From JAENVU01 sp046598395 (lineage in GTDB: Bacteria > Actinomycetota > Acidimicrobiia > IMCC26256 > JAENVU01), in contig JBKJIQ010000047.1 in NCBI GenBank assembly GCA_046598395.1, positions 124,001 to 188,000 of the forward strand: DNA of 64,000 bases, read 5' to 3'. Shown here in pieces: positions 32,733 to 40,928 of the stretch (position 1 is its first letter; every line of letters starts with the position of its first letter). The notes beneath the pieces are model-generated. The model saw only the letters and a list, made by a program, of their open reading frames with translations. It was not told the DNA's origin and made no database searches. A program made the translations under genes and the position numbers.

Positions 32733-33486
32733 TCACGACGCTTGTACTGTGAGCGCAGCGCGCGCCAACGAGACCAGCAGCCTCGGATCCTGTGCGATGG
32801 CCGACGTGACCTCCACGACACTGACGCCGACCCCACGGAGCGCATTTCGCCGCGCTGCGTCGGCATGCCGCTGTCGGACACCCGAATGCCACCGGTCACT
32901 GTCGTATTCGAACGCGACAACGGGCGGACCTGGATAGCCGAGGTCGCGTCGCTCAACGCGAGTCCGTCCAACTCCCCCGCCATGTCGAGGACCGTCCGCA
33001 GCGCGGAGGTCACCGGGATCGGTCCACGCATGGCGCGGTCCGCCGGGATCAAATTCTTGCTGGAGTGGACCACCACGTCCCGATGACGAATACGGCGGCC
33101 ATCGGGAATCGTGATGTGGATCGGACCTCCATGGGTGACCCCTTCGACCTTCCAGAGCCCCCGGCCGACCGGTGCGAAACCAGGCCGTCGGGAGCCGACC
33201 ACAACGCCGCTGCCATCGCCCGTTGGCGAAAGGTTCGCGGCGCCGAAGCAAACCGAAACACCCCCGGTAGCACCTCCGCGAACTCGCCGGCGTCACGCCG
33301 GCGCCGCAGCATTCGCAGCGAGACACCGGCCGCCACCGCAAGGTGTCGGCCGACGAGACCAAACTGACGCTCGGCCGTCTCTTCAATTGCCCTCAACGAC
33401 CGCATACGGTCACCTGAGGGCAACTGGTCATCGGCGGATTCGGTTTCCGGCGGGTCCGGCGGGTCCGGCGGGTACTGATTGTCCAT
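32733..33486 (-). pseudogene. AbiEi/DUF559-type gene broken by frameshift and deletion
   Basis: Three consecutive frames together spell a protein of the actinobacterial AbiEi-antitoxin/DUF559 family. The first part (from 33486) gives ERQFGLVGRHLAVAAGVSLRMLRRRRDAGEFAEVLPGVFRF...GLVSHRSAG. A second frame continues GLWKVEGVTHGGPIHITIPDG...RTVLDMAGELDGLALSDA. A third gives LGYPGPPVVAFEYDSDRWHSG...RRNALRGVGVSVVEV, the DUF559 VSR-like domain. The first shift is at a C5 run (33158-33162) and could be a sequencing error. The second junction, near 32935-32945, also lacks the middle of the protein, so the gene is very likely inactive. PPD repeats occur at its N-terminus. Confidence 0.7.
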
Positions 33487-33533
33487 ATCCCGACATCAAA
33501 GCCGCGGGGTGTGACACTCGGGCGCAGTGGCGG

Positions 33534-34016
33534 CTACGTGGCGGCGGCGCGCTTGCCTTCGCGCCAACCGGGGACGCTCGGTGCATTCGGCTCCAGCGAT
33601 CGCAGATAGGTGACGATCTGGCGCACCTGCTCGTCGGTCATCGTGCCGCCGTAATCGAGACTCCAGGCCGGCATGTCGCTCCCGGAGACACCGCCCGAGA
33701 TGAGCAACTGCATCTGGGCGTCGGTGGTGGTCTTCAAGAACTCCTTCGCGTCCAGCGTCGGGCCGCTCGCGCCCTCGGCCTGCTTCCCGTGACACTCCGA
33801 GCAGCTCGCGGAATACAGCGTGCGTCCGACGGCCCGGTACGACGTGGTCTGCGATCGCAACGCGTCCTTGCGAAGACCCGGTTCGCGGATTCGGTACGCG
33901 GCGAATCCGGCGATGAGGAGCACCATGAACACCAGTCCCCAGATCAGGTAACGATCCAGGCTCCGTTCGAGCTCAGCCGGTTCGAACGGTGGCGGTTGCG
34001 GCGCGTCACGTGGCAT
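33534..34016 (-). CDS. Membrane-anchored cytochrome c (bc complex subunit)
   Basis: 160 aa. A transmembrane helix at residues 23-43 precedes a periplasmic class I cytochrome c domain with heme motif Cys72-S-E-Cys75-His76 and a distal Met in SGSDMPAW. It is the last gene of the cytochrome b-Rieske-cytochrome c unit, three bases from the Rieske stop. It most likely accepts electrons from the Rieske centre and passes them to a terminal oxidase or the cupredoxins encoded upstream. It is mono-heme, unlike the di-heme QcrC of mycobacteria. Confidence 0.88.
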   Translation of the reverse strand: MPRDAPQPPPFEPAELERSLDRYLIWGLVFMVLLIAGFAAYRIREPGLRKDALRSQTTSYRAVGRTLYSASCSECHGKQAEGASGPTLDAKEFLKTTTDAQMQLLISGGVSGSDMPAWSLDYGGTMTDEQVRQIVTYLRSLEPNAPSVPGWREGKRAAAT

Positions 34017-34019
34017 CGG

Positions 34020-34517
34020 TCAGCCCTTCCCCACACAGTCCGGGCCCTTCGGCGGAGTCAGGAACTTCTTGGCCCCTCGGTCGGGTCCGGTGATCAGCAC
34101 GGCAGTGTCGACCACGAGGTTGTCGCCCTCGGCCTTCACGAAGTAGCGGTCCATGCCGCGCGGCGACGGTCCCTTGATGTATTCGCCGCCGAGGTCGAAC
34201 ACCGACCCGTGGCACGCACACTCGAAGCGGCCGGAACTGTCGCAGAACGGAATCTTGCAGCCGAGGTGGGGACACTTCTGCGAGAGCGCGAAGACTTGGT
34301 CTCCTGCATTCACCACATAGAAGCGACCTTCGGCAACGTAGGTCGACGTACCGTTCGCGAAATTCGACACCACGCCGACGTCGATCTTTCCCCCTGCCGC
34401 TCCCGTCCCGAGCGGACTCAACGCTTCATACGCCGTGTACCCCGCAGCGCCGAACAACAGCGCGCCGCCCACCTTCCATCCCGTGCGCAACACCGCTCGT
34501 CGTGTCGGTTCGGTCAT
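34020..34517 (-). CDS. Rieske iron-sulfur protein
   Basis: 165 aa. A twin-arginine type N-terminus (RRAVLRTGWKVGGALLFGAAGY) forms the anchor. The [2Fe-2S] ligands are Cys82, His84, Cys100 and His103, in KCPHLGC and ECACHGS, with Cys87 and Cys102 able to form the stabilising disulfide. It oxidises quinol at the Qo site of the adjacent cytochrome b and reduces cytochrome c. It lies between cytochrome b (13 bases) and cytochrome c. Short C-terminal extension with ITGPDRGAKKFLTPP is of unknown role. Confidence 0.92.
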   Translation of the reverse strand: MTEPTRRAVLRTGWKVGGALLFGAAGYTAYEALSPLGTGAAGGKIDVGVVSNFANGTSTYVAEGRFYVVNAGDQVFALSQKCPHLGCKIPFCDSSGRFECACHGSVFDLGGEYIKGPSPRGMDRYFVKAEGDNLVVDTAVLITGPDRGAKKFLTPPKGPDCVGKG

Positions 34518-34529
34518 GGCTGCCTCCTC

Positions 34530-35864
34530 CTAGAGTTCGACATACCAGTGGTCCCATGGCGGGATCCACTGCCATCCCGGACCACGGAAGAATGTGCCCA
34601 CTACCGTCAGCACCACGGCGAGCACGAGCAGGATGCTGAACAGCGTCACCGCCACCTTGCGGTTCCGCGCCTCGGTCGCCGGATTGCGATCGATATACGG
34701 CAACACAATGAACGCGAGGACCGCACCGGCCGGGATCAAGATTCCCGCGACGAGCGGATCGAAGCGCGACAGCAGCTCCTGTAGACCGGCGAAGTACCAC
34801 GGTGCTTTCGCCGGTTCGGGCGTGAGGTTCGGGTTCGCCAGTCCCCGCAACGGTGCCGCGAAGGCGACCCCGAGCGCGAGCACCGTGGCCAAGACGCCGA
34901 GCGCAACCACGACGTGCCGGACCACGAGATGCGGCCACGTGAACACGGTGTCGTCCACCGGGCGCGCTTCTGCCGTCACGGAATTGCGGTCCACTACCCC
35001 CAGCAAGCGGACGCGTCCGCCGTACAACTCCGGCGCGGCCTTCGCCGGCGCGGTGGCTGCCGGTTGTGCCGTGGCCGCTTCCTCGAATGCACCGACGTTG
35101 GCACGACGGACCGCGAAGCCGTCCTTGCGTACTCGCCAGATATGAATGCCGAGGATCATGACGAGTGCGGCAGGCAATACCGCTACGTGCAACGCATAGA
35201 ACCGCAACAGAGTCGTCTGGCCGATCTGCTCACCACCGATCAGCAGCTTCTGCAGTTGATCACCGACGAGCGGGACGTAGCCCACGAGGTTCGTGCCGAC
35301 GGTGACCGCCCAGTACGCCAGCTGGTCCCACGGCAGCAGGTAACCGGTGAACGAAAAGCCCAAGGTGAGCAGCAGCAGCATGATGCCGAGCACCCAGTTG
35401 AACTCACGCGGCTTCTTGTATGCGCCGGCGTAGAAGACCCGCACCAGATGCAGGAACACAACAAGCACCATGAGGTGCGCCGACCATCGGTGGACGTTTC
35501 GGATCAGCTGTCCGAACCCCACCCCGGTCTTGAGCTTCTGCATATCGCCGTAGGCCGATCCGACCGACGGCGTATAGACGAACATCAGGTACAGGCCCGT
35601 CACCAACAAGATCCCAAACAGCATCGCGGCGATGAACCCCAGCCGGAACGAATATCGAATGCGCAGCACTCGCCGCGGGATCTTCACCGGGTACACGTGG
35701 AGGAAGAAGTTGCTGAACCCCTGCAGCGCCCGCCCACGGGGGCTGTCTTCCTGGGGATGACGGAACATCGACCGCCAAAGATCGCTGCGATGGACCCGCG
35801 CCGAGAGCCCTCGCTCATCGGCACCTACCGCCTCCCTCGGCTCCAGCCCGTCCTGGTCAGACAT
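34530..35864 (-). CDS. Cytochrome b (fused b6/subunit-IV type)
   Basis: 444 aa, about eight transmembrane helices. Heme b ligands can be read as His125 and His139 in helix II and His226 and His241 in helix IV. The spacing of 14 and 15 residues follows the b6 rather than the mitochondrial b pattern. The quinol-oxidation (PEWY-equivalent) motif reads APWYFAG at 354-360. A low-complexity Ala/Pro linker (EEAATAQPAATAPAKAAPE) joins the b6-like and subunit-IV-like halves. It starts at ATG 35864, overlapping the upstream flavoprotein stop by eight bases, so the flavoprotein, cytochrome b, Rieske and cytochrome c are translated as one unit. Confidence 0.92.
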   Translation of the reverse strand: MSDQDGLEPREAVGADERGLSARVHRSDLWRSMFRHPQEDSPRGRALQGFSNFFLHVYPVKIPRRVLRIRYSFRLGFIAAMLFGILLVTGLYLMFVYTPSVGSAYGDMQKLKTGVGFGQLIRNVHRWSAHLMVLVVFLHLVRVFYAGAYKKPREFNWVLGIMLLLLTLGFSFTGYLLPWDQLAYWAVTVGTNLVGYVPLVGDQLQKLLIGGEQIGQTTLLRFYALHVAVLPAALVMILGIHIWRVRKDGFAVRRANVGAFEEAATAQPAATAPAKAAPELYGGRVRLLGVVDRNSVTAEARPVDDTVFTWPHLVVRHVVVALGVLATVLALGVAFAAPLRGLANPNLTPEPAKAPWYFAGLQELLSRFDPLVAGILIPAGAVLAFIVLPYIDRNPATEARNRKVAVTLFSILLVLAVVLTVVGTFFRGPGWQWIPPWDHWYVEL

Positions 35865-37713
35865 CGACGACCTCCTTGGCGTGCACCATCGACAACGCGC
35901 CCGGCGGGCAGCGGTTGACGCAGAGTCCACAACGGATACACAGGTCTTCATCCAGCAGCAGAACCGACTGATCGGCGTCGCCCAGGCCGAGGACATCCGC
36001 TCGGCCGATCACGATGCAGTCCGTTGGACAGACATCGACACAAAGACCGCAGAGAATGCAGAGCTCGGGTGAGAGCATCACGTTGTCGAAGCATCGGAGG
36101 CAACGCAAACCTTCGAGTTGCGCGTCGGCTTCGGAATAGCCGACCTCGACCTCGGCGAAGCCCACCCGTCGCTCGCTCGCCACCATCGGTACCGACCGGC
36201 GCGAGATCGTGTCGTAGCTGGAGTCGATGCGACGAAACCCCGGCCGCAGCTCCAGGTGCATTCGCGTGTTCAGCACAACGGGTTGACCGAGTGTGGCCAC
36301 AATCGACGCGGCGGCGCGGCGACCGTCGGCGATTGCATCGATGAGATTGCGCGGGCCGCGCGCAACATCACCTCCGGCCCAGACTCGATGATCCGAGGTT
36401 CGCAGTGTGTCCGGATCGACCTGTATGCCTCCACCCGGCGTCCGCGCCAGATCGGGACCCCCTTCGAGCAAATCAAGATCGGCCGCCTGTCCAACCGCGA
36501 GGATGACCGTGTCGGCCGAAATGACTTCCTCGGTCCAAGGTCGGAACGACGGCGCGAACCGTCCGTTGGCATCGAAGACCGAAACGACTTCGATGGTCTC
36601 CAATCCGGTCACCCGATCCTCGCCCACGAAACGGTGAGGCCCGCGGCGATACACGATTCGTATTCCCTCGCGCTCGGCTTCCGCAATCTCCTCCGGATCG
36701 GCGGGAATCTCTTCGGCCGATTCCAGCGCGATGACGGTGACCTCACGCACCCCCGAACGGATGGCTGCGCGCGCCACATCGAGCGTGGTCGTCATCGCGC
36801 GCCGGGCGTCTTCAATCGTCGCCTGATCGCGCACCGGTTCTTCGTCTTCGTCTTCATCCATCTCGGTCTCACCCGTAGCAGCTCGCAGCGCGGTTCGCGC
36901 CGCGTCGAAGGCAACGTTCCCGCCGCCGACAACCACTACCCGCTCACCCAGATCCACGTGGAAGCCTTGGTTCACATTCAGGAGGTACTCGACGGCACGC
37001 AGCACACCGTCGAGCTCGCGACCGGGGAGATCAAGGTCGCGTGATCGACCCGTCCCCACCGCCAGGAAGATCGCGTCGTGGCGGTCGAGCAGCGTCGCGA
37101 CCGTTTCGTCCTCTCCCACTCGCCAGTCGGTGTGGACCTCGATCCCGAGCTCGAGAATTGCGTCGATCTCGCGAGCAATGAGAGCCCGCGGTAGCCGGTA
37201 CTCGGGAATACCGAGCACCATCATCCCGCCGAGCTGGCGCGCGGCCTCGTAGACCGTCACCCGAAACCCGGCGAGCCGAAGGTCGCAGGCCGCAGACAAT
37301 CCAGCGGGCCCACCGCCAATGACACCGACGGATGGTCCGGTGGCCTCCGGCACGGGTCCGTGACCCTCGTGCCATACCGCACTGGTCGTAAAACTCTCGA
37401 CTCCGAACTGTTCTGTCACAAAGCGTTTGAGCGCGCGTATTGCTACTGGCGCATCCACCGTCCCGCGTCGACACGCGGCCTCACAAGGTGCCGCGCAGAC
37501 GCGTGCGCAGATCGAGGGAAACGGATTCGGGCGCCGAGCGATGAGGTACGCCTCGCGGTAGTTACCCTCGGCGATCGCCGTGACGTACGCGCCCGCGTCC
37601 GTATGGACCGGACACGCGGCGCGGCACGGCTCGTTCTCCCAGAGCCATCGTTCATCAGGCTCCCTGATCGGGTTCAGAGCACGCCCCGTTTCTGGAGGCG
37701 GCGCAATACCCAT
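35857..37713 (-). CDS. GltD-like FAD/NAD(P) oxidoreductase fused to a 2x[4Fe-4S] ferredoxin
   Basis: 618 aa. The N-terminal Cys-rich region (Cys30, Cys34, then Cys69, Cys73, Cys77 and Cys81) matches the GltD/DPD-type Fe-S domain. It is followed by FAD (SVGVIGGGPAGLSAA) and NAD(P) (VVVVGGGNVAFDAARTA) motifs. An acidic loop (MDEDEDEEPVRD) interrupts the NAD domain. The last 80 residues are a bacterial ferredoxin with CILCGLCVDVCPTDC and CIRCGLCVNRCPPGA. It is the first gene directly linked to cytochrome b, overlapping it by eight bases, so it likely delivers electrons from NAD(P)H or another donor to the quinone/b complex. It overlaps the small membrane protein by 40 bases; no later start is available. 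Confidence 0.8.
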   Translation of the reverse strand: MGIAPPPETGRALNPIREPDERWLWENEPCRAACPVHTDAGAYVTAIAEGNYREAYLIARRPNPFPSICARVCAAPCEAACRRGTVDAPVAIRALKRFVTEQFGVESFTTSAVWHEGHGPVPEATGPSVGVIGGGPAGLSAACDLRLAGFRVTVYEAARQLGGMMVLGIPEYRLPRALIAREIDAILELGIEVHTDWRVGEDETVATLLDRHDAIFLAVGTGRSRDLDLPGRELDGVLRAVEYLLNVNQGFHVDLGERVVVVGGGNVAFDAARTALRAATGETEMDEDEDEEPVRDQATIEDARRAMTTTLDVARAAIRSGVREVTVIALESAEEIPADPEEIAEAEREGIRIVYRRGPHRFVGEDRVTGLETIEVVSVFDANGRFAPSFRPWTEEVISADTVILAVGQAADLDLLEGGPDLARTPGGGIQVDPDTLRTSDHRVWAGGDVARGPRNLIDAIADGRRAAASIVATLGQPVVLNTRMHLELRPGFRRIDSSYDTISRRSVPMVASERRVGFAEVEVGYSEADAQLEGLRCLRCFDNVMLSPELCILCGLCVDVCPTDCIVIGRADVLGLGDADQSVLLLDEDLCIRCGLCVNRCPPGALSMVHAKEVVDV

Positions 37714-37973
37714 CCAAAGGCCGCGAGCACGACGAGGAAATATGCAGTACTGACTCCAACCCGTTGACTGCGATCAAGACCAGTGAGCTTGGTCAACAGG
37801 GCATTGGTTCCGTACGCAAGCAACCCGAGGCCAGCGGCCACAACGATCACGGCGATCGCGACCGCTCGCGGCCAACCGATCACCGCTTGCGGTACGTCGT
37901 CATCGTCAACGCTCTCGTCCACAAGAACCCCCAAACGTTGTCGCGGGGTGACCACGCGTTCCCGCGCCGTCAC
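37674..37973 (-). CDS. Small membrane protein in the cytochrome operon
   Basis: 99 aa from a GTG start. Two hydrophobic helices (residues 34-57 and 74-92) flank a polar loop, and the N-terminus is charged with an acidic patch (DESVDDDD). The 3' end overlaps the flavoprotein gene by 40 bases. No family was recognised. Position suggests an accessory or assembly subunit of the quinone/cytochrome system. The start is weak because no Shine-Dalgarno is obvious. Confidence 0.55.
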   Translation of the reverse strand: MTARERVVTPRQRLGVLVDESVDDDDVPQAVIGWPRAVAIAVIVVAAGLGLLAYGTNALLTKLTGLDRSQRVGVSTAYFLVVLAAFGWVLRRLQKRGVL

Positions 37974-37991
37974 CCCGGAGATTGACGGCGA

Positions 37992-38477
37992 TCAGGTGAC
38001 GGTGAAAGCGATCCGCATACCCATCGGGTAGTGGTCCTTGATGTTGCACACCAGGACGTACTTACCCGCCTTGAGATCGAGCGTGACCGCTCCGGACTTC
38101 CCGACCGCCAGTTCGGGGACTTCACCTTGGCTGTCCGCCTCACTGACTTTGCCATTGGTGACCTCGAGCTGGTCAACGGCCGTATCAGTCTTCAACACGA
38201 TCATCTCATGCTCGATGGTGCCGGTGTTCTTGAGTGTGAAGGTGACCTTTCCTGCGGGCACCGATTCAGGCGACGCGGTCATCGTCATCGGACCGGTCAC
38301 GCCCGTCGTATCACCGACGTCGACCGCGACCGGCGTGCCCTTCGCGGCGCCGCCGGTGCTGACCCCGCCGCCGTCGTTCGAGCCTCCGGACGAACCGGTG
38401 CTCGACGAACTCGACCCGCACGCAGCCAGCGTGACCATCATCGCCAATGCTGCCCCGGCCATCAGTTTCTGTCGCAC
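37992..38477 (-). CDS. Cupredoxin lipoprotein (blue copper electron carrier)
   Basis: 161 aa. The chosen GTG has GGAGG eight bases upstream; an upstream TTG in the same frame has no ribosome-binding site. The lipobox LAAC ends at Cys20. After a Ser/Gly-rich linker the cupredoxin domain carries the type-1 copper ligands His90 (IEHEM), Cys144, His149 and Met152 or Met154 (CNIKDHYPMGM). It would carry electrons on the outer face of the membrane, plausibly between the cytochrome c encoded downstream and a terminal oxidase. A hairpin covering the Shine-Dalgarno may control its translation. Confidence 0.82.
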   Translation of the reverse strand: MRQKLMAGAALAMMVTLAACGSSSSSTGSSGGSNDGGGVSTGGAAKGTPVAVDVGDTTGVTGPMTMTASPESVPAGKVTFTLKNTGTIEHEMIVLKTDTAVDQLEVTNGKVSEADSQGEVPELAVGKSGAVTLDLKAGKYVLVCNIKDHYPMGMRIAFTVT

Positions 38478-38486
38478 GCTTCGAAC

Positions 38487-38525
38487 CTCCGTAAGTGGAT
38501 GGACCAACGCATCCAACCTACGGAG
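38487..38525 (-). promoter_or_regulatory. Hairpin masking the Shine-Dalgarno of the cupredoxin gene
   Basis: In the transcript, CTCCGTA (38525-38519) pairs with TACGGAG (38493-38487), and the stem extends through GGT/ACT (one G-U) and GGATG/CATCC around one bulged U and an 8-base loop. About 15 base pairs form. The 3' arm contains most of the GGAGG that precedes the GTG at 38477. The upstream cupredoxin gene ends 62 bases earlier. Confidence 0.62.
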
Positions 38526-38587
38526 CGAACCCTGCCGGCCCTAGTGCCGAAAGTCCCCGATGTGGCGCCGTTCGACGCTGCGACCGA

Positions 38588-39025
38588 CTAGCGAACCGTG
38601 ATCTCGTCGATCATGCCTTTGACGAAATGGCTGACCTTCTTCCCCGAGATGGTCGATTCAGCGTTGCAGATCACGGTGTACGTGCCCTTCTTCAAATCGA
38701 AGTCCTTGGACTTGTCCGTCTGGGCCTTTATCCCGGCAATCTCGCCGAGGATCCGTGACTCCAGGGCCTTCTCGTCGAGTGATCCGTCCGCCTTCGTGGG
38801 CAAGTCGGCCTTCGTGCCGCGGACCACCAGCATCTCGTGCTCCTCGCCTCCGACGTTGTTCGCGACGAATGTGACCTTCCCCGCGTCAACGCTCGCCGGT
38901 TTCGCGGTGAGGACCCACTCCGAGAGCGTCACCTTCACCGCGGAGGCATCGCTCGAGCTACAACCCGCGATGGCACCTCCGGCCAAGCCAACCGCCATCA
39001 TCAGCACCACTGAGGTCTTCCGCAT
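38588..39025 (-). CDS. Second cupredoxin-like lipoprotein
   Basis: 145 aa. Signal peptide with lipobox IAGC ending at Cys22. Copper-type ligands His63 (EEHEMLV), Cys120, His133 and Met138 (CNAES...SHFVKGM) follow the same order as the neighbouring cupredoxin, with a 12-residue insert between Cys and His. It is a distant paralogue of the protein at 37992. It begins the minus-strand respiratory unit and is divergent from the amidohydrolase operon. A role as extracytoplasmic copper carrier or electron shuttle is likely; the longer C-H spacing leaves some doubt about a true blue-copper site. Confidence 0.72.
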   Translation of the reverse strand: MRKTSVVLMMAVGLAGGAIAGCSSSDASAVKVTLSEWVLTAKPASVDAGKVTFVANNVGGEEHEMLVVRGTKADLPTKADGSLDEKALESRILGEIAGIKAQTDKSKDFDLKKGTYTVICNAESTISGKKVSHFVKGMIDEITVR

Positions 39026-39095
39026 CGTTGCCCCTTTGTCGAAGAGCCGGAATCATCACAGAATCGTAGGGGGCGCGTCCGACGCAGGGACTCGA

Positions 39096-39114
39096 ATCTG
39101 ACGACCCGTCAGAT
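39096..39114. promoter_or_regulatory. Palindromic operator ATCTGACG-N3-CGTCAGAT
   Basis: A perfect 8+8 bp inverted repeat with a 3-base centre. It lies seven bases upstream of the leaderless -10 box of the amidohydrolase operon and about 70 bases from the divergent cupredoxin start, a position typical for a repressor or activator site. Confidence 0.55.
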
Positions 39115-39121
39115 CGAAGGG

Positions 39122-39133
39122 TAGTTTCGCCCG
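39122..39133 (+). promoter_or_regulatory. Leaderless -10 box TAGTTT-N6-GTG for the amidohydrolase operon
   Basis: TAGTTT at 39122-39127, six bases before the GTG at 39134. The palindrome at 39096-39114 covers its -35 region. Confidence 0.48.
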
Positions 39134-40021
39134 GTGACCATCACCAACGACGAGATCAAAGCCATCGGTGCCATCGACCTCATGCTCGGGATCCCGACGG
39201 GCGACCCAAAGAAGTGGTACGAGTTCCTGCGCAAGCAGCTCCTCGACCGTGAGAGCCGCGAAGACTTCGAGTTTCCGGCGCAATACATGTTCAAGAACGT
39301 GCCGCACTTCGAGGAGAACATGGACGACCCGGTGTCGTACGTGCTCGCCCAGATGGATCACCACGGCATCGCCAAGGCAATGCTCGGCAGCAGCTTCCGC
39401 AATGACGAGACCCAGAACACGATCAAGGCCCACCCTGATCGCTTTTTCGGGAGCTTCGAGGTGGATCCCAACCGAGGCATGGAGGGCGTGCGCGAACTCG
39501 AAGCGGCGGTCAAGGAACTCGGGGTGAAAGCCGCAACCGCGTTCCCCGCCGGCATGTCACCTCAGGTACCGATCAACGACAAGAAGTTCTACCCGATCTA
39601 CGCAAAGTGTGTTGAGCTCGACATCCCGATCTGCGTATGTTCGGGCATCCCGGGACCGCGTGTCCCGTTCGCATGTCAGGACGTCGCGCTCATCGATGAG
39701 GTGTGCTGGTTTTTCCCCGAGCTGAAGTTCGTCACGCGTCATGGGTGCGAGCCGTGGGCCGACCTCGCGGTGAAACTCATGTTGAAGTGGCCGAACCTCC
39801 ACTACTCCACCTCGGCCTTCGCACCGAAGTTTTACCCGAAAGATGTCATCAACTACGCCAACACGCGCGGCGCAGAGAAGGTGATGTACGCCGGCTACTT
39901 CCCCATGGGCCTCACGCTGGATCGGATCTTCTCGGAACTTCCTGGTGTCCCATTCCGCGATCACGTGTGGCCGAGGTTCCTCCGTGAGAACGCGGAACGA
40001 GTCTTCAAGCTCAATGACTGA
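39134..40021 (+). CDS. Amidohydrolase-2-like protein, paralogue 1, metal ligands lost
   Basis: 295 aa TIM-barrel of the amidohydrolase-2 (PF04909) type. Conserved parts are KFYPIYAKCVELDIP, IDEVCWFFPELKFV and LMLKWPNLHYSTSAFAPK. The expected HxH on strand 1 reads DLMLG (15-19), the strand-5 His reads VCSG, and the last-strand Asp (GSDYP) reads AGYFPMG. Only His203 (TRHGCEPW) remains. A hydrolytic metal centre as in ACMSD is therefore unlikely. It starts with GTG behind a leaderless box and overlaps paralogue 2 by eight bases. Role unknown; context suggests CoA-linked catabolism. Confidence 0.8.
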   Translation: MTITNDEIKAIGAIDLMLGIPTGDPKKWYEFLRKQLLDRESREDFEFPAQYMFKNVPHFEENMDDPVSYVLAQMDHHGIAKAMLGSSFRNDETQNTIKAHPDRFFGSFEVDPNRGMEGVRELEAAVKELGVKAATAFPAGMSPQVPINDKKFYPIYAKCVELDIPICVCSGIPGPRVPFACQDVALIDEVCWFFPELKFVTRHGCEPWADLAVKLMLKWPNLHYSTSAFAPKFYPKDVINYANTRGAEKVMYAGYFPMGLTLDRIFSELPGVPFRDHVWPRFLRENAERVFKLND

Positions 40022-40928
40022 TCCCGCGAGTCCCGAACCCAACGCCTACTTCGACGCCTGGCAGGGCGGCGTCGTCGACACCATGATCGGCATGCCCGCC
40101 TCCAGCGCCGAACGCAACACGAAGCACTACGCCCAGATGAACGCGGGGATCCTCGACAAAGAGGCGCGCGAGAAGTTCACGTTCCCGGCGCAGTACATGT
40201 TCAAGGACGTGCCCGAATACGGCGAGGTCGACGACCCGGTCGCGTTGCTGCTCGCGGAGATGGATCGGTTCAACATCACGCGCGGCATGATCAATGTGGC
40301 CACCAACGCTGTCGCGCAGGCGGCGGTGGTGAATCACCCCGACCGATTCATTGCATCCTTCAACGCCGATCCCAACCGCGGGATGGACTGCGTGCGCGAA
40401 CTCGAAGCGAGCGTCAAAGAACTCGGAGTCCGATCGGCTCAAGTGTTTCCGGCGGGGCTCCTGCCCCAGGTGCCGATCAACGCCAAAAAGATGTACCCGC
40501 TCTACGCCAAGTGTGTGGAGCTCGACATCCCGGTCTTCGTCAACGCGGGGGTACCCGGCCCGCGTGTGCCGATGGCATGCCAGGACGTGGCCCACATCGA
40601 CGAAGTGTGTTGGTTCTTCCCCGACCTGAAGTTCGTGATGCGCCACGGCGCCGAGCCATGGACCGCGCTCGCGTACAAACTGATGCTGAAGTGGCCGAAC
40701 CTCTATTACTCCACCTCCGCGTTCGCGCCGAAGCACTACCCCGCCGACATCGTCAATTACGCGAACACTCGAGGCGCCGACAAGATCATCTACGGCGGCT
40801 ACTTCCCGATGGGGCTCAGTCTCGAACGGATCTTCTCGGAGCTGCCCGGCGTGCCGTTCCGCGACCACGTGTGGCCCAAGTTCCTCCGCGAGAACGCGGA
40901 ACGCATCCTCGGGGTAGGCCAACAGTGA
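40014..40928 (+). CDS. Amidohydrolase-2-like protein, paralogue 2, metal ligands lost
   Basis: 304 aa. It shares long conserved stretches with its neighbours (FPAQYMFKDVPEYGEVDDPV, FVMRHGAEPW, YYSTSAFAPKHYPADIVNYANTRGADKI). Strand 1 reads VVDTMIG in place of DxHxH, strand 5 reads FVNAGVPG, and the terminal Asp position is GGYFPMG. The single retained His is in VMRHGAE. ATG 40014 lies eight bases inside paralogue 1 and its stop overlaps paralogue 3 by four bases, so the three are made in equal amounts and may form a hetero-oligomer. Divergence among the copies argues for old duplication. Confidence 0.8.
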   Translation: MTDPASPEPNAYFDAWQGGVVDTMIGMPASSAERNTKHYAQMNAGILDKEAREKFTFPAQYMFKDVPEYGEVDDPVALLLAEMDRFNITRGMINVATNAVAQAAVVNHPDRFIASFNADPNRGMDCVRELEASVKELGVRSAQVFPAGLLPQVPINAKKMYPLYAKCVELDIPVFVNAGVPGPRVPMACQDVAHIDEVCWFFPDLKFVMRHGAEPWTALAYKLMLKWPNLYYSTSAFAPKHYPADIVNYANTRGADKIIYGGYFPMGLSLERIFSELPGVPFRDHVWPKFLRENAERILGVGQQ

